Source: Alphaproteobacteria bacterium (GTDB taxonomy: Bacteria; Pseudomonadota; Alphaproteobacteria; SMXP01). From it: a stretch of DNA of 5,738 bases. How positions within the stretch are numbered: position 1 is the first letter of the stretch; the number at the start of each line of letters is the position of its first letter. Shown in pieces: positions 1 to 5,738 of the stretch. The translations under genes were made by a program, and so were the position numbers. The stretch covers positions 1 to 5,738 of the forward strand of contig JAJFIM010000074.1 in the NCBI GenBank assembly GCA_021774995.1, written 5' to 3'. The notes beneath the pieces were generated by a model that worked only from the letters and a program-made list of their open reading frames with translations, ran no database searches and had not been told where the DNA came from.

Positions 1-112
1 TCATCACCGAGCCTTTACCGAACGCCCGGTCAATCTGACTCAACGCCGCTTCCAGCGCCTTTTTCTTATCCATATTGTCCTTTTCCACAAGACGCACAAC
101 GTTCCCAGCCAT
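1..112 (-). CDS. recA: RecA recombinase, N-terminal fragment (3' part beyond the window)
   Basis: RecA forms filaments on single-stranded DNA in the cytoplasm, catalyses ATP-dependent strand exchange, and stimulates LexA self-cleavage in the SOS response. Only the first 37 codons are present. After a short variable leader (MAGNVVRLVEKDN) they read MDKKKALEAALSQIDRAFGK and then GSVM, which is the highly conserved start of the RecA N-terminal domain; the ATPase core lies outside the window. I chose the ATG at 112 because an AGGA Shine-Dalgarno sequence (119-122) sits 6 nt upstream and because alphaproteobacterial RecA proteins carry a similar leader before the conserved block. An in-frame ATG at 73 would start exactly at that block but has no comparable ribosome site. 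The gene follows cckA in the same direction after 232 bp and has its own candidate promoter. Identification is firm despite the short fragment. Confidence 0.95.
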   Translation of the reverse strand, partial: MAGNVVRLVEKDNMDKKKALEAALSQIDRAFGKGSVM

Positions 113-162
113 GAGATGTCCTTTCCTTATTCCACACCGCCTCGAGCGATTCAATGAGGGTT

Positions 163-190
163 AATGTACCGGTTTTGTTCTCATGTGCAA
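163..190 (-). promoter_or_regulatory. Candidate recA promoter with LexA-box-like sequence in the spacer
   Basis: On the minus strand, TTGCAC (185-190) and TACATT (163-168) stand 16 nt apart and could be -35 and -10 elements; the match to the sigma70 consensus is partial (3/6 and 4/6). Between them and overlapping the -10 lies GAACAAAACCGGTAC (166-180), of the form GAAC-N7-GTAC. Alphaproteobacterial LexA is known to bind direct repeats GTTC-N7-GTTC (GAAC-N7-GAAC on the other strand). The first half matches exactly and the second differs at two positions from GAAC and at one from the palindromic partner GTTC. The position, about 50 bp upstream of the recA start, is where an SOS operator would be expected. 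The promoter and operator calls are inference. Confidence 0.45.
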
Positions 191-227
191 GAAAAAACTT
201 AAAGTATTAAAAAAAAACATCTTTTTT
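191..227 (-). promoter_or_regulatory. A/T-rich tract upstream of recA promoter (UP-like, or weak A6/T6 hairpin)
   Basis: Immediately upstream of the candidate recA -35 element the sequence is almost entirely A/T, with a run of nine T and further T runs on the minus strand. This is where an UP element, bound by the alpha subunit of RNA polymerase, would lie. The upstream part also forms an inverted repeat, A6-GATG-T6 read on the minus strand (212-227), extended by further T residues. It therefore superficially resembles an intrinsic terminator for cckA, but its stem is only A-T pairs and would be weak. I favour a promoter-proximal role, without certainty. Confidence 0.3.
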
Positions 228-317
228 GGCTGTTTTCCATCTTTGTTCTTTACCTCCTATACGGCATATATCCCGTGGAGACATGTGAGGTGAAGAAGGG
301 ACTCCAACTGGCCGACT

Positions 318-340
318 GGCGCGATCGGAAGATGTGCGCC
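318..340 (-). other. Hairpin just downstream of the cckA stop, no T tract
   Basis: Starting 4 nt after the cckA stop codon, the minus strand contains GGCGC and GCGCC arms enclosing a second short pairing (ATC with GAT) around a TTCC loop, with small unpaired bases between the two pairings. It could stabilise the 3' end of the cckA transcript or aid termination. No run of T follows, so it is not a standard intrinsic terminator. The rest of the cckA-recA gap (113-344) shows only the promoter region and A/T tract; I see no RNA gene or credible small ORF there. Confidence 0.3.
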
Positions 341-344
341 TCTC

Positions 345-2684
345 TTACTGGCTCAGCACGTCTTTCACTTTGGCGACCAATTGTTTGAGGCTGAAGGGTT
401 TGGGCAGGAAGGCGACGTCGTCGGGGCGTTCCATGGAGTTTCTGAACACCTCTTCGGCATAGCCGGAGATAAAAATCATCTTCGTGTCCGGGCACCGCTC
501 GCGCACATGGTTCGCCAAAGTGGGCCCATCCATTTCCGGCATCACCACATCGCTCACCATCAGGTCAATCGAACCGTCATGTTCATCAATCACTTCCAGT
601 GCGGCTGCGCCGTGGGGCGCTTCCAGAACGGTATAGCCCCGGCTGGAGAGCGCCCGTTTGGCAAAGGCGCGCACGGCCTCTTCATCCTCCACCAGGAGAA
701 TGGTGCCCATGCCCGTGAGGTCGCGCGCAGGCGCAGCGGGTTTGTCCAGCGCTTCCTTGGCTTTGCGGTCTTCTTTCGTCTCAATATAGACAGGCAGGTA
801 AATTCGGAACGTCGTTCCCCGGCCAAGCACGCTGTCGAGAAACACATAACCGTCCATCTGCTTGATGATGCCATAAACGGTAGACAGGCCCAGCCCCGTT
901 CCCTCTCCCACCCCTTTGGTCGTGAAAAACGGCTCAAAGATCTTTTGTAGATTCTCCTCGGCAATGCCGCATCCCGTGTCAACCACTTCGATCAAGACAT
1001 ACCGCCCCGGCTCTATCAGCTCATTGCCGGTTTCGCGCGCTTCGTTCTGAATGAAATTGGACGTGCGGATCATGAGGGTCCCGCTGCTTTCCATGGCGTG
1101 CCGCGCGTTCACCGCTAAATTAATAAGCGCCGTGTCCAATTGGCTCTGATCAACTTTAATCAATCCCAGATCGCGGCCATGCACCAGGTCAAGTTCGATT
1201 GTCTCCCCCAACAGACGCCGCAGCAGCATGGACAGATCCGTCAGCACATCGGTCGGGGTCAGCACGCTGGCGGTCAATGTTTGCTGGCGGGAGAACGCCA
1301 AGAGATGCCGGACCAGATTAGCGGCGCGATTCGCGTTCTGGCGAATTTGGTCGATGTCATCGAAAGACGAATCGCCGACCTGATGGCGCATCAGCAATAA
1401 ATCGCAAAAACCGATAATTGCAGTCAGAATATTATTGAAATCATGCGCCACGCCCCCTGCCAATTGCCCAACCGCTTGCATTTTTTGTGACTGAGTGAAT
1501 TTCGCTTCAAGCAGTTTTTGATCCGTCATATCAATCAGATAGACAATAAGCGCGCCTTCTTCTAATGCGCCAACGGCCATACCGATAGAACTGACATAGA
1601 GTTGAACCGTGCGGCCTCCATGCAAACATATTTCAAGGGGGCCTAAACTCGGTTCCAAAGGAGATGTTCGCGCGCCGCCCGAACCTGCTTCCTCCAAGCG
1701 CTGAGACACCGCCTCCCTGTCCTCTTTGACAACAAGATCTGTGAACATTCGCCCCATTTCAGCCGGGCCGATCGCCTCTAACTTCGAGTCTTTAACGCCC
1801 TCAACGGCCATCGCCTCGAAGGATTCGTTGACCTCCTGCAAGGCGCCGTCTTTTGTCAAAATTGCCATCCCCACCGGAGCATTGACAAAAAGCAGAGAAA
1901 ACCGTTCCGGCGCCAGCGCCTTTGCCACTCCGGCGGCGAATGACCGCGCCGTGAGTGCGGCGCCGCCAGCCTTGGGCAGTTCGGCGCGCTGCGGAATCAC
2001 CTCCACATCCAACGCGCCGCCCGGATCAATCTGCGCCGCCACCGAGGCCACACGCTCGAAATTCGATCCGCGGTGCGCATTTTCACTCCCATCGGCGATC
2101 CGCCAAATCATATTTTCCCGATCTCCCGGGATTGGCGAGACCGACGCATGCATCAACTGCACATCACCCTCGATGCGCTTAAACCGCAAAGTTTCCACGA
2201 CCTTTACACCCAATCGCGCGCCGCGCGCCAAACGGTAAAGCGGCGCCGCCAGATCGTCATCACCAACAAAAACCTGCTCCAGCGGCAAGGGGCGCCCCAT
2301 ATTGCGTCCGCGATGCCCCGCCCTTGTCAACTCTTCATATGCCCGATTGGCGTAAAGCACTGTCCCCGTGCGCGAGGTCACCAAATAGGCTTCAGGCGCC
2401 GCCTCCAGCACTTTCATAAATAGTCCTGGTTCACCTTGGCTGCGCGCCATCAGACCAGGACGCGTGAGCGTTTCAATCTCATTCAGCTTTGAGGGTAATG
2501 CGCCGGTGGCCAGACCGTAAAATCCAATAAAGAGCAGGACGGCAATGCCGCCCACAAGAATGAGTCCGCTCAAACCCGCTCTCTCAGGCGTCAAAATAGC
2601 CCACAAGCCAATGGAAAGCGCCACAATAACCGACACGCCCATGAGCCAGGGCAACACCTCATTTCGCCGAAAAAAGTCCACCAC
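345..2684 (-). CDS. cckA: CckA-type hybrid sensor histidine kinase/phosphatase
   Basis: In alphaproteobacteria CckA autophosphorylates, passes phosphate to its own receiver domain and then via ChpT to CtrA and CpdR, controlling cell cycle and motility; it can also act as a phosphatase. The 779-residue protein shows two membrane segments (about 13-30 and 40-61), a PAS-like region (about 90-195), a linker, and a second PAS-like region (about 262-388). The HisKA domain carries the phosphoacceptor His414 in GVAHDFNN. The ATPase domain has an N box (LINLAVNARHAM, 520-531), a G1 box (VVDTGCGI, 567-574), an F box (FEPFFTTK) and a G2 box (GEGTGLGL, 593-600). The receiver domain (660-779) has E666/D667, phosphoacceptor D712 in SDVVMPEMDG, S740 and K762. 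All catalytic motifs are intact. It is longer than Caulobacter CckA (about 690 residues). Its place after flhB is the usual one in several alphaproteobacteria. The start is GTG, and the next codon is also GTG. A generic hybrid kinase is the alternative, but context and the HDFNN-type core favour CckA. Confidence 0.93.
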   Translation of the reverse strand: MVDFFRRNEVLPWLMGVSVIVALSIGLWAILTPERAGLSGLILVGGIAVLLFIGFYGLATGALPSKLNEIETLTRPGLMARSQGEPGLFMKVLEAAPEAYLVTSRTGTVLYANRAYEELTRAGHRGRNMGRPLPLEQVFVGDDDLAAPLYRLARGARLGVKVVETLRFKRIEGDVQLMHASVSPIPGDRENMIWRIADGSENAHRGSNFERVASVAAQIDPGGALDVEVIPQRAELPKAGGAALTARSFAAGVAKALAPERFSLLFVNAPVGMAILTKDGALQEVNESFEAMAVEGVKDSKLEAIGPAEMGRMFTDLVVKEDREAVSQRLEEAGSGGARTSPLEPSLGPLEICLHGGRTVQLYVSSIGMAVGALEEGALIVYLIDMTDQKLLEAKFTQSQKMQAVGQLAGGVAHDFNNILTAIIGFCDLLLMRHQVGDSSFDDIDQIRQNANRAANLVRHLLAFSRQQTLTASVLTPTDVLTDLSMLLRRLLGETIELDLVHGRDLGLIKVDQSQLDTALINLAVNARHAMESSGTLMIRTSNFIQNEARETGNELIEPGRYVLIEVVDTGCGIAEENLQKIFEPFFTTKGVGEGTGLGLSTVYGIIKQMDGYVFLDSVLGRGTTFRIYLPVYIETKEDRKAKEALDKPAAPARDLTGMGTILLVEDEEAVRAFAKRALSSRGYTVLEAPHGAAALEVIDEHDGSIDLMVSDVVMPEMDGPTLANHVRERCPDTKMIFISGYAEEVFRNSMERPDDVAFLPKPFSLKQLVAKVKDVLSQ

Positions 2685-2755
2685 GCCGCTCCAAAGAATT
2701 CGATCTTACAAGAACTTAGAGCTTTTTTGCGATTCAGTTAAGAGTGAAAACGCCC
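2685..2755 (-). other. flhB-cckA intergenic gap, possible internal promoter region
   Basis: This 71 bp gap is the second longest within the flgC-to-cckA run. It is A/T-rich relative to the flanking genes and contains an A6 run and a TAAGAT hexamer (read on the minus strand) that could serve as a weak -10 element, but no convincing -35 element is spaced correctly. No stem-loop with a T run was seen, so read-through from flhB into cckA is likely. A TTAAGAG direct repeat (2738-2744 and 2756-2762, plus strand, 18 bp period) overlaps the flhB stop codon; it does not have the TTAA-N7-TTAA spacing of a CtrA box. Confidence 0.25.
2689..2692 (-). promoter_or_regulatory. Shine-Dalgarno for cckA that bears on start choice
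   Basis: The minus strand reads GGAG four nt before the first GTG (2682-2684) and seven nt before the second, adjacent GTG (2679-2681). A spacing of seven is closer to the usual optimum, so translation may begin at the second codon, giving 778 residues. No ATG is available in frame before the stop codon (2706-2708) upstream. Confidence 0.5.
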
Positions 2756-3841
2756 TTAAGAGACGCCCTGAGGCTTGGTTTTTCCGCCCAGACGCATCAC
2801 ATACCCGATGACCTTAGCCACAGCTTCATAATGCTCCGTTGGTACGGCGTCGTCAATTTCAACACTTGCATAAAGAGCGCGCGCCAATGGCGGGTTTTCT
2901 ATGATCGGTATCTTATGATCTTCCGCAACTTCCCGTATGCGCAAGGCCACCTGATCAACGCCTTTAGCCAGACAAACCGGCGCCGCCATGGCGCCGCTGT
3001 CATATTTTAAGGCAACCGCGAAGTGAGTCGGGTTGACGATTACCACACTAGCATCAGGAACCGCCGCCATCATGCGCTTGCGCCCGCGCTCCATGCGGAG
3101 CTGCCTTAACTTGGCTTTAACGGCCGGATCGCCGTCCGATTGCTTATGTTCATCTTTCACATCCTGTTTGGTCATGCGTTGCTTTTTGGTAAATTGATAC
3201 TTCTGATACATGAAATCAAAAACAGCAATCACAGCCAGTATTGCAAGCACGGCGCCCAACATCTCGGTGGCAAGTCCTTGGATGAAGGGAAGCAGCGAGG
3301 AGATATTCCAGGATATGATATTTGCAATTTGATCACGGTTAGGCCAAGTGATGGCAAACGCCACCACACCCACCAGCGTCATCTTGCCAAGGCCCTTGAA
3401 AAAGTTAACCAGCGCGGATAGTCCAAAAATACGCTTGAACCCTTTCAGAGGCGATATTTTATTCAATTTGGGTTTCATACGTTCTGCAGTGAAAACTGGT
3501 TTATGCTGAATCATATTCCCTGCAATCGCCGCAAGTAATAAAAGCCCCAGCGGCAAAGCCATCGCAATCACAACGCCCTCACCCAATTTTCTGACGACAA
3601 TCATCAGACCCGCTCCCTCTACCGGCAAGGCATGAGGACGCGCAATGAAATCCAAAAACAATGCTGAAAGGTCACGCGCCAGACCGGCGCTCATAAAAGT
3701 AATCAATGCCGCCGTTGCCGCCAGAACGAACCAGGTATTGATTTCCTGACTCTTGGCAACCTCGCCTTTTTTATGGGCGTCCTTCAGCTTTTTATCTGTC
3801 GGATCTTCTGTTTTTTGAGATTCGTCTTTCTCATCGGACAT
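2756..3841 (-). CDS. flhB: Flagellar type III export switch protein FlhB
   Basis: FlhB sits in the inner membrane at the flagellar export gate and, through self-cleavage of its cytoplasmic domain, switches export from rod/hook to filament substrates. The 361-residue protein begins with a charged cytoplasmic stretch containing the family signature EDPTDKKLKDAHKKGEVAKS (12-31). Hydrophobic segments follow at about 35-55, 79-110, 150-167 and 186-210, and then the basic linker and C-terminal domain. The self-cleavage motif NPTH is intact at 270-273, with cleavage expected between Asn270 and Pro271, followed by FAVALKYD. Conserved ENPPLARALY is at 315-324. Length is normal for the family. The ATG at 3841 has GGAG 8 nt upstream (3850-3853). 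It lies 19 bp after fliR, almost certainly in the same transcript. The type III secretion homologue (SctU) is excluded by the flagellar neighbours. Confidence 0.97.
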   Translation of the reverse strand: MSDEKDESQKTEDPTDKKLKDAHKKGEVAKSQEINTWFVLAATAALITFMSAGLARDLSALFLDFIARPHALPVEGAGLMIVVRKLGEGVVIAMALPLGLLLLAAIAGNMIQHKPVFTAERMKPKLNKISPLKGFKRIFGLSALVNFFKGLGKMTLVGVVAFAITWPNRDQIANIISWNISSLLPFIQGLATEMLGAVLAILAVIAVFDFMYQKYQFTKKQRMTKQDVKDEHKQSDGDPAVKAKLRQLRMERGRKRMMAAVPDASVVIVNPTHFAVALKYDSGAMAAPVCLAKGVDQVALRIREVAEDHKIPIIENPPLARALYASVEIDDAVPTEHYEAVAKVIGYVMRLGGKTKPQGVS

Positions 3842-3860
3842 TGAGCATACTCCACTTCAT

Positions 3861-4631
3861 TTACACAAGGAACCTAAGCAGAAACGCTTCAAAATAGTCC
3901 ATAAACCACATAATCATAGTACTGATAGTTAGAAAAAAAATGAGAAGTCCAAGCCAAATATTGGCCGGCATCGCAACAAAGAATATTTGCACCTGAGGCA
4001 TCAAGCGCGACAACACGCCCACGCCCAAATAGAACAGTAACCCGACTGCTATAAATGGTGTAGCCAATTGCACGCCCAAAATAAATGTTTCCGATAGTGT
4101 GTTGACCATAAGACCTGAAAGCTGACTCCAATCAAGAGCTGCGCCAGGAGGAAACACTGAATAGGATTGATGCATCGCGCCAATCAGAAGGTGATGAAGA
4201 TCCGTTACGAATATGAGCGTCATGATGGTTATTGACAAGAAAGACGCATAGATAGCGCTTTGAGAATCTTGAGCGGGATCAAAATTCTGCGCAAACGCGA
4301 GTCCGGTTTGAAATGCAATTATCGTACCCGCCACTTGCAAGGCGCTCATAACGGTGCGAGCCACCGCGCCTATGATGGCGCCGATAGTGACTTCCAGAAT
4401 AATAGCACCGGCCAGAGCGAAGGGCGTATTGGGCATAGCTGGAAAAGAGGGCGCAACCACCGGCATGATCACGGCACTGACGCTCAAAGCAAGCACCAGT
4501 TTAACTTGCGAGGGGATAGCGGAAGACCCCAGAGCGGGGAACAGCATAAACATAGCTCCAAGCCGAGAAAAAACAGCAAGAAAAACGAACACATCGTTCG
4601 CAATCATGTCCTGGCTGATTGTGTAATTCAT
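3861..4631 (-). CDS. fliR: Flagellar biosynthetic protein FliR
   Basis: FliR is a membrane component of the flagellar export gate, assembling with FliP and FliQ into the helical pore through which rod, hook and filament subunits pass. The 256-residue protein is strongly hydrophobic with about six potential membrane segments. It shows the family pattern FSRLGAMFMLFPALGSSAIP near the N-terminus (21-40), QTGLAFAQNFDPAQDSQS (108-125), and the signature LSRLMPQVQIFFVAMPANI (217-235). I chose the ATG at 4631: it gives the usual family length and has GGAG 9 nt upstream (4641-4644). The reading frame stays open upstream to an ATG at 4877, but that extension overlaps nearly all of fliQ in another frame and encodes nothing FliR-like, so it is a shadow. 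The gap to fliQ is 23 bp and to flhB 19 bp. Confidence 0.96.
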   Translation of the reverse strand: MNYTISQDMIANDVFVFLAVFSRLGAMFMLFPALGSSAIPSQVKLVLALSVSAVIMPVVAPSFPAMPNTPFALAGAIILEVTIGAIIGAVARTVMSALQVAGTIIAFQTGLAFAQNFDPAQDSQSAIYASFLSITIMTLIFVTDLHHLLIGAMHQSYSVFPPGAALDWSQLSGLMVNTLSETFILGVQLATPFIAVGLLFYLGVGVLSRLMPQVQIFFVAMPANIWLGLLIFFLTISTMIMWFMDYFEAFLLRFLV

Positions 4632-4654
4632 TATCGCCAGCTCCGCCCGCCGAA

Positions 4655-4918
4655 TTACATTCCGGCAATACGTTGAGAAATTCGTTCCATAAACGAAGCC
4701 AGGGTGAGCCCCATAAATGGCATAAAAATGAGCAAGGAGATAAATATGGCCAAGATTTTCGGCACAAAAACGATGGTCATTTCTTGAACTTGGGTTAATG
4801 CCTGAAGCAAGGCGATCATGAGACCAACCAATAATGCGATCAGCATTACTGGTGAAGAAACTTGCAGCATCACCCAAATTGCGTCACGGGAAACATCCAT
4901 GACATCACTTCCAGTCAT
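4655..4918 (-). CDS. fliQ: Flagellar biosynthetic protein FliQ
   Basis: FliQ is a small inner-membrane protein of the export gate; several copies pack around the FliP-FliR core. The 87-residue sequence has two membrane segments (about 15-40 and 51-75) separated by the conserved loop QALTQVQEMTIVFVPKI (39-55), which is diagnostic for FliQ and its SctS homologues. Length is typical. The ATG at 4918 has only a weak AAGG at 10 nt (4929-4932). An in-frame ATG at 4900 (codon 7) has GGAA 8 nt upstream (4909-4912) and would give 81 residues, so the true start could be either. I keep the longer form because it matches the usual length. It is followed by fliR; fliP, which often precedes fliQ in other bacteria, is not here. 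Confidence 0.95.
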   Translation of the reverse strand: MTGSDVMDVSRDAIWVMLQVSSPVMLIALLVGLMIALLQALTQVQEMTIVFVPKILAIFISLLIFMPFMGLTLASFMERISQRIAGM

Positions 4919-5004
4919 CTTGCGTTTACCTTTCTGTAATCGCGCTAATTAAAGAGAATTTTTCTGGGTCCACAATGGACAAGCAGACCTGCAACCCTTC
5001 AGAA
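4919..5004 (-). other. fliE-fliQ intergenic gap with small hairpin
   Basis: This 86 bp gap is the longest between flagellar genes in the window. It holds a perfect 5 bp stem with a TTG loop (GTCCA/TGGAC, 4968-4980), followed on the minus strand by a short A run rather than T, so it is not a terminator. A TTAA-N7-TTTT sequence (4949-4963, plus strand) is only a half match to a CtrA box. I see no sigma54-type GG-N10-GC element. The gap may be a plain spacer within the operon. Confidence 0.25.
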
Positions 5005-5325
5005 TCAGATTGGCATGCGCATGATGCTTTGATAGGCTTCAATCACTTTATCTCGAACGGCAACAACCGTTTCCAATGTTACTTCAGCAGAGGTAATTGC
5101 GTTCACGACATCAATCATCTCAGCTTCATTGGCAAGAGAAGCCACGGTCATGTTTTCGCTTTGTTTACTCGTCTCGGCTGCGTCGCCAACCATCGTCTTG
5201 AGCATATCGCCAAAACTCTTCCCGGGCTTATTTTCATCCAGACTGGAAACACCTGTTGAGGGCGCTTTACTTTGCGCCATAACATCGCCATAGGCTTTGG
5301 AAGCTATCAGAGAATCAATAGACAT
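5005..5325 (-). CDS. fliE: Flagellar hook-basal body protein FliE
   Basis: FliE is the adaptor between the MS ring (FliF) and the proximal rod, and is among the first substrates of flagellar export. The 106-residue protein is of normal size. It has a variable polar N-terminal half with SFGDMLKTMVGDA (37-49) and a conserved C-terminal helix ending VVAVRDKVIEAYQSIMRMPI, the hallmark of the family (compare the usual VxxRDKxxEAYQEIMRM pattern). As expected for a rod-type export substrate it has no cleavable signal peptide. The ATG at 5325 has GGGAG 5 nt upstream (5331-5335). It follows flgC by 43 bp, the normal flgBC-fliE arrangement. Confidence 0.95.
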   Translation of the reverse strand: MSIDSLIASKAYGDVMAQSKAPSTGVSSLDENKPGKSFGDMLKTMVGDAAETSKQSENMTVASLANEAEMIDVVNAITSAEVTLETVVAVRDKVIEAYQSIMRMPI

Positions 5326-5368
5326 TTTTTCTCCCTATAAATAATATTTTTTCGTCGGCGCCTTCTTC

Positions 5369-5738
5369 TTACGAACGGCGCAATAAGCTGATGGTCTGCG
5401 ACATCATATTTCGCGATGCTTTAATCAGATTCAGATTGGCTTGAAACGTTTGTTGCGCATCCTTCATATCCATTGACTCAATCAAGCCGTTGACATTGGG
5501 CATCTGAATGTAGCCCTGCTCATCGGCGGCTGGATGGCCTGGACTAAAACGTTTTTGAAAAGGGGATTTATCAGAAACAGTTTTCGAAGCCGAAACCAGT
5601 TTAACTCCTATTTCCCGGTCCATAACGCTCTTAAATGAAGGTATCTGACGACGATATGGTTCCGCACCAGGGCCGGAAGGGGTACTCCCAGCATTGGCAA
5701 GATTTTGAGCAATCACCCGCATGCGCGACCCTTGAGCT
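5369..5738 (-). CDS. flgC: Flagellar basal-body rod protein FlgC, 5' end beyond the window
   Basis: FlgC is one of the proximal rod proteins (with FlgB and FlgF) that link the MS ring complex to the distal rod. The reading frame is open through the window edge, with AQGSR preceding the first in-window Met at 5722. This matches the FlgC pattern in which SGMxAQxxRMRVIAQNLANA lies about 10-30 residues into the protein, so the Met at 5722 is internal and roughly 15 N-terminal residues are missing. Visible hallmarks are RMRVIAQNLANAGST, the conserved PYRRQIPSF, GYIQMPNVNGLIESMDM, and the C-terminal QQTFQANLNLIKASRNMMSQ typical of rod/hook axial proteins. It ends in LLRRS before the TAA at 5369-5371. 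flgB is expected just upstream, outside the window. Confidence 0.95.
   Translation of the reverse strand, partial: AQGSRMRVIAQNLANAGSTPSGPGAEPYRRQIPSFKSVMDREIGVKLVSASKTVSDKSPFQKRFSPGHPAADEQGYIQMPNVNGLIESMDMKDAQQTFQANLNLIKASRNMMSQTISLLRRS

Noticed and set aside
250..495. Minus-strand open frame overlapping the cckA 3' end
   Set aside because: It lies mostly in another frame of the cckA receiver domain, is arginine-rich low-information sequence, and resembles no known protein.
381..950. Long open frame on the plus strand (189 codons) opposite the 3' part of cckA
   Set aside because: It is antisense to the conserved kinase and receiver domains, has composition typical of a shadow frame and no recognisable domain or ribosome site.
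2738..2762. TTAAGAG direct repeat near the flhB stop as a regulator site
   Set aside because: The 18 bp period does not match CtrA spacing, and the second copy overlaps the flhB stop and last codons.
4632..4877. N-terminal extension of fliR to an ATG at 4877
   Set aside because: It would overlap almost all of fliQ in a different frame, is not FliR-like, and the internal ATG at 4631 has a good ribosome site and gives the normal length.
4949..4963. TTAA-N7-TTTT in the fliE-fliQ gap as a CtrA box
   Set aside because: The consensus needs TTAA-N7-TTAA; only one half matches and the region is A/T-rich, so chance is likely.
4968..4980. GTCCA-TTG-TGGAC hairpin as a terminator after fliE
   Set aside because: The stem is only 5 bp and no T run follows on the transcribed strand.
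1..5738. Possible novel system, mobile element, CRISPR array, tRNA or other RNA gene
   Set aside because: Coding density is high, all genes belong to well-known families in a conserved order, and no repeat array, inverted terminal repeats, transposase or cloverleaf-like sequence was seen on either strand.

Overview
The window reads as a piece of an alphaproteobacterial chromosome. Every gene lies on the minus strand, so transcription runs from high to low coordinates: flgC (5' end cut off by the window), fliE, fliQ, fliR, flhB, cckA, recA (3' part cut off). The alphaproteobacterial assignment rests on the CckA-type hybrid kinase, which is essentially confined to that class, on its position directly after fliQ-fliR-flhB, and on a RecA N-terminus of alphaproteobacterial type. 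Base composition is moderate (roughly half G+C by eye), so a very GC-rich Caulobacter or Azospirillum is less likely. I cannot name a genus.

Layout. From 5738 down to 3861 are flgC (proximal rod protein), fliE (MS-ring/rod junction) and fliQ and fliR (export-gate membrane proteins). From 3841 to 2756 is flhB, the export switch with its NPTH self-cleavage site. Gaps between these genes are 19 to 86 bp and no convincing terminator was seen, so they probably form one operon for early flagellar assembly. After a 71 bp gap comes cckA (2684 to 345), a membrane-bound histidine kinase with two PAS-like regions, a kinase core and a C-terminal receiver domain. A 232 bp gap then leads to recA. That gap holds a candidate sigma70-type promoter with a LexA-box-like sequence in its spacer, and an A/T-rich tract just upstream of it.

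How the genes fit together. In characterised alphaproteobacteria CckA feeds phosphate through ChpT to CtrA, and CtrA controls early flagellar genes. The kinase is therefore encoded beside part of the machinery its pathway controls. FliP and FlhA, the remaining core export-gate proteins, are not in the window. RecA is a housekeeping recombinase and SOS co-regulator and probably has its own promoter.

This is a well-known, conserved neighbourhood. I found no sign of a mobile element, CRISPR array, RNA gene or undescribed system. The points worth a second look are regulatory: the recA promoter and SOS site, the double GTG start of cckA, and the lack of clear terminators.
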